A stretch of DNA of 64,000 nt from Gemmatimonadaceae bacterium (lineage in GTDB: Bacteria; Gemmatimonadota; Gemmatimonadetes; Gemmatimonadales; Gemmatimonadaceae): NCBI GenBank assembly GCA_020852815.1, contig JADZAN010000036.1, positions 1-64,000 on the forward strand, in the 5' to 3' direction. A program made the translations under genes and the position numbers. The number at the start of each line of letters is the position of its first letter. The first letter of the stretch is position 1. This document shows positions 7,722 through 14,816 of this stretch, in pieces. The notes below the pieces were generated by a model. That model made no database searches, was not told where the DNA came from, and was given only the letters and a program-made list of their open reading frames with translations.

Positions 7722-8646
7722 GAGAGTATCTCCTGGTCTGGTGTGGATCACCGGTCCGATCCCCCGGTGGATCGGTCGGCAGCAACCGGCGCATTCGCAT
7801 CCGGCTGGTCCTTCGCGCCTAACAGCAGCGCTATGTCGAAAACACCAACGGTAGAATTCGTGATGTCGTGCAACCTTCGAATGGACGACTTGACAAGACG
7901 ACTGGTTTCAAGTCGCGCGCAATCTATATCACATCACCCGCACTCGTAAAGCAGAGGGCGAGCTTTTCAACATGGCGTACATCAAACGCGCGCTGCGAGA
8001 TGGTGCGACTGCGACTCTCTGAGGGCCGCGCGTCATCGTGCAAGGAAAGACGCACGTGCAACGCGCGCGCGCAGGACCGCGAGAGATGTGGAGGGTTTCG
8101 TCGCATCGCGATGGTCGCTCGACGAGAGTTCATCGGCTCTTTGCGGGGATGCGTGGCGCTCACCGAGGGAGTGGCGAGACTCGAAGGGGAGGCGAACCGC
8201 CCCCGGGCGAGTGCAGTGGTCAACAGCGTGACCCGACTCGGCGAGGTTTCCTGGAGCGTTGCGTTGTGGAGGCACTCGATTCGTGATGGTACCACGCCTT
8301 CTCCTCGCGCACACGCGATAGGTGCTGGACGCGAATATATGAATGCCCTTCGTGTTGCGCAATATCGAGACCACAGGTCATTCGTTTCGCGAGACGCGCC
8401 GAGCCACCGCGTGCCTAACGAGTACGCACCCTCGCCCCCCCCCGGCGCCGGCCTCGCGCCGCAGGAGAAACGGCACGCGTCGCGGGGCATGAGGCGCCGC
8501 GGCTGGATGCCCTCGACGCCGACGGTCACAAGGGCGCAGTGTGCTAGACGCGCGTGCGTCGCGCGTCGTACATGCGGAACGATCGCGGCGCGCGCCGCCC
8601 CCGTTCGACATCCGGCACGCGCCCCCCTTCAACCCTGGTGTCCCCG
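7722..8646. other. 925-nt stretch without a convincing gene
   Basis: Between the lysine-rich peptide and the BsuPI-like gene I see no coding region with a domain, ribosome site or codon bias. Frames that stay open here, up to about 200-300 codons, are Arg/Ser-rich and typical of non-coding high-GC DNA. Parts are clearly more AT-rich than the genes, for example near 7905-7935 and 8330-8365. Two octamer copies (near 7818 and 8412) fall here. It may hold the promoter and leader of the lysine-rich gene, a small RNA, or a decayed gene. Confidence 0.5.
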
Positions 8647-9156
8647 ATGCGCGCAGTCCCTCCCCTGCGATCGACTCTCGCCACGCTGGCGCTCTGCGCG
8701 GGCAACGCGGCGTGCGGCACGATCCTCGACCTCTCACCGGCGTCGTCGCAGAGCATCCTCGGGACCGAGGCAATGCGGCTGCAGCTGACGACAACGACAG
8801 TGACCGAGGGCGACCTGCTTCCCCTGAAAGTCACGCTCACCAACACGAGCGACGCGACCATCACCTACCAGGGCAACACCTGCCCATTCGACGTCTTCGA
8901 GGTCCAGGATGCGGCCGGCGAGCGGATCGACCCGAGGGTCGAACTCATCCTCTGTGCCGCCTACGTCCAGACGGTACGGCTCGCGCCGGGCGCATCGACG
9001 ACGTGGTCGCGGGAGTGGCGCGCCGCGCGCTACGCCCCGTCTCGCGTGAACCGCCCAGCGGGAACGCAGACCGTGCGCCTTCGTGCGCGCTACTGGATCG
9101 GGAAGCAGCTGATGGCGAGCGACTGGCAGAGTGTCACGGTGAAGCAAGCGCCATGA
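8647..9156 (+). CDS. Secreted BsuPI-like (intracellular proteinase inhibitor fold) protein
   Basis: 169 aa. A signal-peptide-like N-terminus (LRSTLATLALCAGNAAC) ends at a Cys that may be a lipoprotein site, although Asn at the -3 position is not ideal. The mature part has the beta-sandwich pattern of BsuPI domains: a strand MRLQLTTTTVTEGDLLPLKV, then TNTSDATITYQGNTCPFDVF, then DAAGERI and a SxxWSxEW-like turn. In many bacteria this domain occurs in secreted proteins of unknown role, so protease inhibition should not be assumed. The start at 8647 is preferred over upstream in-frame starts because it places the signal peptide at the N-terminus. Confidence 0.6.
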   Translation: MRAVPPLRSTLATLALCAGNAACGTILDLSPASSQSILGTEAMRLQLTTTTVTEGDLLPLKVTLTNTSDATITYQGNTCPFDVFEVQDAAGERIDPRVELILCAAYVQTVRLAPGASTTWSREWRAARYAPSRVNRPAGTQTVRLRARYWIGKQLMASDWQSVTVKQAP

Positions 9157-9213
9157 GTCGCGGACGCCCAGGCGAGCTGGCAGTGCCCGGCGCAGCGGTG
9201 CATTCTTCCCCGC

Positions 9214-10005
9214 ATGGACCTCGGACTCAAACACAAGGTTGCCCTGGTCACCGGGGCATCGAGCGGACTCGGCCTCGCCATCGCGAATGAGCTGAGCCAG
9301 GAAGGGGCGAGCGTGGTGATGGTCGCTCGCCGCAAGGACGAACTCGACAAGCAGGCCGCGGCGATCGCCGGGCGCACGTACGGGAAGATCCACACGATCG
9401 GCGCCGACGTGAGCGACGCGACCGCGCCGGCGCGCATCGTCGCCGAGGTGACGGAAACCATCGGCCCGGTCGAGATCCTCGTGGCGAATGCCGGCGGCCC
9501 ACCGTCGACGCTGTTCGAATCGACGAGCGAGGAGCACTACCAGGCTGCGCTCAACACCAACCTCATGGCGTCGATCCGTCTGGCGCACGCGGTGGTGCCG
9601 GGAATGCGCCAGCGAAAGTGGGGGCGCGTCCTCTTCCTCACCTCGATGGCAGCCAAGATGCCGATCCAGGGATTGCTGCTGTCGAACACCGCCCGCGCCG
9701 GCTTGTTAGGCTTCGCCAAGACGCTGGCCAACGAGGTGGCGAAGGACGGCGTGCTGGTGAACACCGTGATGCCGGGACATTTCGACACCGCGCGCGCCAT
9801 CGAGCTGGCGCAGATGCGCGCAGCGCGCGAGCAGCGCCCGATCGAGGAGGTGCTGGCGGCGCGACAGGGGGGGATCCCGATGGGGCGCTCCGGCGACCCG
9901 AGGGAATTCGCCGCGGTTGTCGCCTTCCTGGCCAGCGAGCGCGCCTCGTTCGTGACGGGGACGGCGATCCAGGTGGACGGGGGGCAGATCTCTTCGCTCG
10001 TCTGA
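9214..10005 (+). CDS. Short-chain dehydrogenase/reductase family protein lacking the catalytic Tyr
   Basis: 263 aa, the normal length for a classical SDR. The NAD(P)-binding TGASSGLG and the NAGG motif are intact, and the active-site Ser is in FLTSMAAK. Where YxxxK should follow, the sequence reads LLLSNTARAGLLG, so Ser replaces Tyr and Arg replaces Lys. C-terminal family motifs (NTVMPGHFDT, FVTGTAIQVDGG) are normal. A subgroup of divergent SDRs with SNxxR at this position exists; activity, if any, must use another acid/base. It lies just upstream of tdh-kbl, separated by repeat sequence. Confidence 0.8.
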   Translation: MDLGLKHKVALVTGASSGLGLAIANELSQEGASVVMVARRKDELDKQAAAIAGRTYGKIHTIGADVSDATAPARIVAEVTETIGPVEILVANAGGPPSTLFESTSEEHYQAALNTNLMASIRLAHAVVPGMRQRKWGRVLFLTSMAAKMPIQGLLLSNTARAGLLGFAKTLANEVAKDGVLVNTVMPGHFDTARAIELAQMRAAREQRPIEEVLAARQGGIPMGRSGDPREFAAVVAFLASERASFVTGTAIQVDGGQISSLV

Positions 10006-10010
10006 GAAGT

Positions 10011-10178
10011 CGGGAGGACGAGAAGCCTGCCCCAGCGAAGGCTGGGGACGAGAAGACGAGGAACTACCGCTTGCTGGGGCTGGTGATGGCGAGTTCATTT
10101 TCCATCGGGCGCGCCGGCCTCCCGCCCCGAGCGACGATCTTCTCTCGTCCTCTCGTCCTCTCGTCTTCTCGTCTTCTG
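10011..10178. repeat. Intergenic repeat block before tdh
   Basis: The block contains GAGGACGAGAAG, the hairpin CCCCAGC-GAAG-GCTGGGG (10030-10047), then GACGAGAAGACGAG (10048-10061). At 10134-10178 the same GACGAGAA-type unit runs in inverted orientation as TCTCGTCCTCTCGTC and further copies. The hairpin with its GCCTGCCCCAGCG flank has a close relative at 53211-53233. The inverted copies end 5 nt before the tdh start, leaving it without a Shine-Dalgarno. Confidence 0.7.
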
Positions 10179-10183
10179 CTCCT

Positions 10184-11212
10184 GTGAAAGCTCTCGTTAA
10201 AGCCGCGTCCGGCCCCGGGTTCACGCTCAAGGACGTCCCTGTCCCGACCATTCGCGACGACGAAGTACTCATCGAGGTTCGGCGCGCCGGCGTGTGCGGG
10301 ACCGACGTACACATCTACGAATGGGATGATTGGGCGAGCAATCGCTGCAAGCCGCCATTCACCGTCGGGCACGAGTTCGCCGGCGACGTGGTGCAAGTGG
10401 GCTCGCTGGTGCGCGACGTTGCCGTGGGCGATCGGGTCACGGCCGAGGGACACATCGTCTGCGGGCGCTGCCACCTGTGTCGCACGGGCAACTCGCACGT
10501 CTGCCCCAACACGAAGATCATCGGGGTCGATCGCGACGGCTGCTTCGCCGAGTTCATCGCGATGCCGGCGACGAACGTGTGGCACCTCGATGCGAGCATC
10601 CCCTACGAGATTGGCGGGATCCACGACCCGATGGGGAACGCCTTCCACACGGCGCTGCATGGAACCGAGATCCCCGGCGCGACGGTGCTCGTCACCGGAT
10701 GCGGACCAATCGGAATCTTCGCCGTGGGGATCTGTGCGGCGGCGGGGGCGTCGCGCGTGATTGCGAGCGACGTGAATCCTCGCCGGCTCGAGCTGGCGCG
10801 GTCGATGGGAGCACACGATGCGGTGCACCCGTCGGAGGTGGAGGGAGCGGTGAAGCGCGCGACCGATGGACTGGGCGTCGACGTCGTCCTCGAGATGAGC
10901 GGCGTCCCTGCGGCGATCCACCAGGCGTTCAAGGAAGTGCGCGTCGGCGGGCGCGTGCAGATGCTCGGCATTCCCGCGCGGCCCATGGAGGTGAACTTCG
11001 CCACGGAGATCATCTTCAAGGGGATTACCGTGTATGGCGTGATCGGGCGCCGCATGTACGACACCTGGATCCAGATGTCGCAGTTCCTGCGTTCGGGGAA
11101 GTTCGATCCCACGCCGGTCATCACGCACCGCTTCCCGCTCGAGGGCTACGACGAGGCGATTCACGCCATCAAGGCCGGCGACGCGGGGAAGGTTGTCTTT
11201 GAGGTCGGCTAG
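10184..11212 (+). CDS. tdh: L-threonine 3-dehydrogenase
   Basis: 342 aa zinc-dependent medium-chain dehydrogenase that oxidises L-threonine to 2-amino-3-ketobutyrate with NAD. The catalytic zinc ligands are in AGVCGTDVHIYEW and GHEF. The structural zinc lobe is CGRCHLCRTGNSHVC, with four cysteines. The Rossmann motif is VTGCGPIGIFAVG. The GIHDPMGNAFHTAL segment is typical of Tdh rather than other members of the superfamily. The start is GTG at 10184. The product is the substrate of the next gene, kbl, 42 nt downstream. Confidence 0.93.
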   Translation: MKALVKAASGPGFTLKDVPVPTIRDDEVLIEVRRAGVCGTDVHIYEWDDWASNRCKPPFTVGHEFAGDVVQVGSLVRDVAVGDRVTAEGHIVCGRCHLCRTGNSHVCPNTKIIGVDRDGCFAEFIAMPATNVWHLDASIPYEIGGIHDPMGNAFHTALHGTEIPGATVLVTGCGPIGIFAVGICAAAGASRVIASDVNPRRLELARSMGAHDAVHPSEVEGAVKRATDGLGVDVVLEMSGVPAAIHQAFKEVRVGGRVQMLGIPARPMEVNFATEIIFKGITVYGVIGRRMYDTWIQMSQFLRSGKFDPTPVITHRFPLEGYDEAIHAIKAGDAGKVVFEVG

Positions 11213-11218
11213 GGACGA

Positions 11219-11254
11219 CAGAAGACGAGAAGACGAGAGGACGAGAAGACGAGA
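11219..11254. repeat. 36-bp GACGAGAAG-type repeat, copy before kbl
   Basis: A purine-only-like run beginning CAGAAGACGAGAAGACGAGA is identical over about 36 bp to the copy at 12464-12499 just after kbl. It abuts the kbl start codon, so its GAGAGGACGAGAAG purines probably also act as the ribosome-binding region. Confidence 0.8.
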
Positions 11255-12457
11255 ATGGGTAACGCGAAATTCACGGGCGACCTTGAGGCGCGCCTCGAGC
11301 AGCTCAAGGTCGACAAGGTCTACAAGCGCCTCAACTACCTCGACTCGCCGCAGTCGGCGTGGGTGGAGATGGAGGGGCGGGGGAAGATCCTCATCCTCTC
11401 CTCCAACAACTACCTCGGGCTGTGCGACGAGCCGAGCGTGGTGCAGGCGGGGATTGACGGTTTGAAGAAGTACGGCGCGGGGACGGGGAGCGTGCGCTTC
11501 ATCTGCGGGACGTTCACGGTGCATCGTGAGCTGGAGCAGGCGTTGGCGCGCTTTGTCGGGACGGAAGCGTCGATGTCGTACGTCTCGGCCTGGAACGCCA
11601 ACGAAGGGCTGACGGCGACCGTGGTGGAGGAAGGGGACTTCGTCATCTCGGACGAGCTGAACCACGCCTCGATCATCGACTCGATTCGCCTGGCCAAGGC
11701 CATCACCAAGTGCACGACGGCGGTCTACAAGCACTCGAACATGGACGACCTGGTCGCCAAGCTCGAGGCGAACAAAGGCGCCAAGCGGCGGCTCATCTGG
11801 ACCGACGGCGTCTTCTCGATGGAGGGGAGCATCGCCAGGCTCCCCGAGATACTGCAGGTGGCGCGCGACCACGACGCCATCGTCATCATGGACGACTCGC
11901 ATGCCACCGGGGTGCTGGGGACGTGCGGGCGCGGGACGGCGGAGCACTTCGGCGTGCTGGGCGAGGTGGACGTGATCACGTCGACGTTAGGCAAGGCGGT
12001 GGGGGGCGCGGCGGGGGGCTTCGTGGCCGGCTCCGCGGCGCTGTGCGACATCCTGACACAGCGCTCGCGCCCGCAGCTCTTCTCCAACGCTCTTCCCCCC
12101 ACGGTTGCGGCGAGCGCGCTGCAGGCGGTGCGCGTGATCGAGTCCCAGCCCGAGCGGGTGCAACGTCTGCGCGACAACGCGCGCTACTTCCGCGAGCAGA
12201 TCATCGAGGCGGGGTTCAAGCCGCTGGCCGGTGAGACTCCGATCATCCCGATCATCATCGGTGAGACCGCGGCTGCAATCCGGATGAGCGAACTGATGCT
12301 CGCCGAGGGGGTGTTCGTGACTGGGTTCGGGTTCCCCGTGGTACCGCACGGGACGGCGCGCGTGCGATGCCAGATCTCGGCGGCGCACTCGCGCGACGAC
12401 ATCGACTTCGCCGTGCGGGCGTTCCGGAAGGTGGGGGGGAAGCTCGGGCTGGCTTGA
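11255..12457 (+). CDS. kbl: Glycine C-acetyltransferase (2-amino-3-ketobutyrate CoA ligase)
   Basis: 400 aa PLP enzyme of the alpha-oxoamine synthase family. With Tdh it converts threonine to glycine and acetyl-CoA. Family features are SSNNYLGL near the N-terminus, the GAGTGSVRFICGT substrate loop, the DDSHATG aspartate motif, and STLGKAVGGAAGG with the Schiff-base Lys. The length matches Kbl. The start follows directly on a purine repeat. The direct repeats on both sides (11219-11254 and 12464-12499) could allow deletion of the gene by recombination. Confidence 0.93.
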   Translation: MGNAKFTGDLEARLEQLKVDKVYKRLNYLDSPQSAWVEMEGRGKILILSSNNYLGLCDEPSVVQAGIDGLKKYGAGTGSVRFICGTFTVHRELEQALARFVGTEASMSYVSAWNANEGLTATVVEEGDFVISDELNHASIIDSIRLAKAITKCTTAVYKHSNMDDLVAKLEANKGAKRRLIWTDGVFSMEGSIARLPEILQVARDHDAIVIMDDSHATGVLGTCGRGTAEHFGVLGEVDVITSTLGKAVGGAAGGFVAGSAALCDILTQRSRPQLFSNALPPTVAASALQAVRVIESQPERVQRLRDNARYFREQIIEAGFKPLAGETPIIPIIIGETAAAIRMSELMLAEGVFVTGFGFPVVPHGTARVRCQISAAHSRDDIDFAVRAFRKVGGKLGLA

Positions 12458-12463
12458 GAAGAA

Positions 12464-12499
12464 CAGAAGACGAGAAGACGAGAGGACGAGAAGACGAGA
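12464..12499. repeat. 36-bp GACGAGAAG-type repeat, copy after kbl
   Basis: Identical over about 36 bp, in the same orientation, to 11219-11254. It begins 6 nt after the kbl stop codon. No terminator hairpin is visible between kbl and the convergent gene ending at 12530. Confidence 0.8.
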
Positions 12500-12529
12500 G
12501 GGTGGCGACCTGGGGTCGGTTCCTTCTCG

Positions 12530-13627
12530 TCAGTCTGGGGGGGGCGAGCGCAGGATGCCGAGGCGTTCTGCGATGGCGGAAGGGAGCAGGAGATTGTCGG
12601 CGATGGCGGCGATCTCTTCGGCTTCCTTCCACGCATCCTCGAGGGCGGAGAGTTCGCCTTCCATGGCGGCGCGCTCGGTTTCTTCGTGGAGGGCCATCTC
12701 GAGCGCCAGGCGATCAACTGCCGATTGCCCGCCGAGCGACTCGGGGTCACGCTTGGGCGGCGATCGCCTCGTGTAGTGCGACTCGCGATTCACGCGCTTT
12801 GCGTAGTGAAGGATGAACTCATCGGCCGAGCGCGCAAGGGAGAGTTGGGCCACCGCGCTGTCGACGGACTTGCGGTTGCCTCCGGCGTAGTTGGTGTGAG
12901 CCAGGAGCCGACCGAGCGTGCGGGAGGCGGCATCGCCCTCGAGCACGGTGAACCCCTTGCGATGGTCGACGCGAAGGCGCCAGCCACTTCCGTCGTCGTT
13001 GAGCAGTAGCATGGCGTCGTCGACGTGCTTTCCGCGCACCGTCGCCGCCGATCCGTCTTCCGTCGTGACGCGAACGACACTGCGCATCTTGCCGCGCCCG
13101 AGGAGGAAGGCGTCGATCGCGTTGTGTGCGTTGGAGAGGGCCGGGAGAAGGACCCACCAGGCCAGCATGAAGTCCTGCGCGGCGAGTTGCAGCGCCCCGA
13201 TCGTGGTGCCGCCGATTGCGGTGAGGATCAGCGTCCGCCGGCGTCGTCGCCGGAACACCTCACCGTAGCGCCACGCGGCGAACTCCGGGCGTTGCGGCTG
13301 GCCGATGCGTACGAGCTCGAGTCCTTCGCGCAGCCTGGCCAACCCGATGTGGTCGGTCGAGGCGCGCAGGCGCGTGTCGCGGAAGAGGCGCTCGCACGTC
13401 TCGATCGCCTCCCATCGTTCCTCGAGCGGGGTGAGGTTCCAGCGGGCGCAGCTCGGGCACACGGCCCAGAGCCGTCCGCGCGCCGGGTCGAAGGCCAGGC
13501 GCCGCCCGACCGGAAAGTGCTCCACGACCTCGTTGCTCCCCAGCGAGGTATTGCAGTACAGGCAGGTGGAGTACAAGGACGGCGAGTCTCGCTGTGGGAA
13601 TGATGACACGGTATGCGATGGCCTCAT
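12530..13627 (-). CDS. Membrane protein with N-terminal zinc ribbon, unknown function
   Basis: 365 aa. Near the N-terminus two Cys pairs, CLYC and CPSC about 40 residues apart, form a putative zinc ribbon followed by ARWNLTPLEERWEA. After a basic helix (FRRRRRRTL) one or two hydrophobic segments occur near residues 145-185 (LILTAIGGTTIGALQLA and MLAWWVLLPAL). The rest is soluble, with a beta-rich part and a long helical C-terminus rich in Glu/Ala. The start at 13627 was chosen because the upstream 17 in-frame codons are low-complexity. I do not recognise the family; the conserved look and length support a real gene. Confidence 0.65.
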   Translation of the reverse strand: MRPSHTVSSFPQRDSPSLYSTCLYCNTSLGSNEVVEHFPVGRRLAFDPARGRLWAVCPSCARWNLTPLEERWEAIETCERLFRDTRLRASTDHIGLARLREGLELVRIGQPQRPEFAAWRYGEVFRRRRRRTLILTAIGGTTIGALQLAAQDFMLAWWVLLPALSNAHNAIDAFLLGRGKMRSVVRVTTEDGSAATVRGKHVDDAMLLLNDDGSGWRLRVDHRKGFTVLEGDAASRTLGRLLAHTNYAGGNRKSVDSAVAQLSLARSADEFILHYAKRVNRESHYTRRSPPKRDPESLGGQSAVDRLALEMALHEETERAAMEGELSALEDAWKEAEEIAAIADNLLLPSAIAERLGILRSPPPD

Positions 13628-13952
13628 CGCTGGCCAGTCCGCCAGGCGCGCCCCGCCGTGCGCCCCCCCCTCCCCCACCCCGGCACCTCCGCGGCGTGCC
13701 CTACATCACCAATGGGGGCATCGGCATGACGGGAAGCGACGTCGGCGTGACCAGCGAGGCGTCGTCCTCGTCCCTGACATGAGTTACGGGGTGCGCTCGG
13801 ACGCTGCTTGCTCGCGCGCCTCGGTGTCGGTGCGGGACGCTGGCGTCCTGGCGCGACACGACCCGTTCACGCTGTCGTTCAACGCGTTGCCCGCCGGAGC
13901 TTGGCCCGGGTGACGCTGCCTATCACTCCGCGCGTTTCCCGAGGCTCTGCGT
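13628..13952. other. 325-nt divergent intergenic region
   Basis: This region separates the divergent zinc-ribbon membrane gene and the outer-membrane barrel gene. It starts with C-rich tracts (13660-13690). A plus-strand frame here (13594-13782) has no ribosome site and is not supported. No clear promoter hexamers were found. Confidence 0.4.
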
Positions 13953-14627
13953 ATGCGCATCGTTCGCACGTTCCGTCTGGCCCTCGCGGCCGCCGCCGTC
14001 GTTCCCATGATCGCCGGTGCGCAGGCCAGCTCGCAGTCGCCGCGCGACTTCGACAACTCGTGGTTCTGGGGGATCAAGGGCGGTTCGACCATGATCACGA
14101 CCGGTGCCTCGGGCAACGAGAAGGTGAGCGCGCCGACGGTCGGCGGCGAGTGGCTCATCACGCGCAAGCGCATCGCGCTGTCGATCGGCGTGGACCAGGC
14201 GTTCTTCGACAACACGGCCGCGGTCTACGACCCGACGGCCGCCGGCTCGGCGCGCGCGGTCAGCATCGGCGACCTGCGCAGCTACAGCGCGGGGGTGTTC
14301 TTCTTCCCGCTCCACTACGGGAACCTTCGCCCCTACGCGGGGCTGGGGCTCTCGATCAACGTGATCCAGAACGCGGAGCCGCAGGGGACGTACACGAGCA
14401 CCGACGCGCAGGAGGCGGTGCTGCTCGAGGTGGATAACCAGAGCAGCCGCGTGTCGGCGCGCTTCACGCTGGGGGCGCAGTACCAGCTGCAACGCGTGGC
14501 GCTCTTTGCCCAGGCGGCGACGCTCCCCACGCGCAACAACTTCCTCATCAACGGTGCGGCGAACACTTTCGTGTTCGAAGCGGGCCTTCGCTTCAACCTC
14601 CTCAGTGCGATCGAACGACTCCCCTGA
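13953..14627 (+). CDS. Outer-membrane beta-barrel protein, small
   Basis: 224 aa. A clear signal peptide (RLALAAAAVVPMIAGAQA) is followed by a mature chain of alternating strands with aromatic girdle residues (WFWGIKGGSTMI, SAGVFFFPLHYG, RPYAGLGLSINVI). The architecture is that of OmpW/OmpA-like or OMP_b-brl proteins. A terminator hairpin follows 24 nt after the stop. The function is unknown. Confidence 0.7.
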   Translation: MRIVRTFRLALAAAAVVPMIAGAQASSQSPRDFDNSWFWGIKGGSTMITTGASGNEKVSAPTVGGEWLITRKRIALSIGVDQAFFDNTAAVYDPTAAGSARAVSIGDLRSYSAGVFFFPLHYGNLRPYAGLGLSINVIQNAEPQGTYTSTDAQEAVLLEVDNQSSRVSARFTLGAQYQLQRVALFAQAATLPTRNNFLINGAANTFVFEAGLRFNLLSAIERLP

Positions 14628-14650
14628 ATCGGGGTCGACGCAGGGCGAAC

Positions 14651-14683
14651 GCGGGAGCCGGTCCCCTCGGGACTGGCTCCCGC
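14651..14683 (+). terminator. Intrinsic terminator hairpin after the barrel gene
   Basis: GCGGGAGCCGGTCC (14651-14664) pairs with GGACTGGCTCCCGC (14670-14683), a 14-bp stem with one mismatch and a 5-nt loop. Only a short TTT run follows (14691-14693). Confidence 0.65.
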
Positions 14684-14816
14684 GCCACGTTTGGGTGATG
14701 GAAGTTGAGCAAATTCCAATCTCCCTAACGACTCCCAGCGCCAGCACGCCTCCCGGGCAGGCGCGCGCCCGGTGCGGTTGCGTCCGGCGTCGGCGACCGG
14801 TAAGCTGGATCGTAGC

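Noticed and set aside
7868-8788. 306-codon plus-strand frame
   Set aside because: Arg/Ala-rich, with no domain or ribosome site, running through an AT-richer stretch and into the BsuPI-like gene in another frame.
10064-11947. 627-codon minus-strand frame across tdh and kbl
   Set aside because: It is antisense to two well-defined enzymes and is low-complexity.
13594-13782. Small plus-strand frame of 62 codons
   Set aside because: No Shine-Dalgarno, Pro-rich random composition, and overlap with the start of the zinc-ribbon gene.
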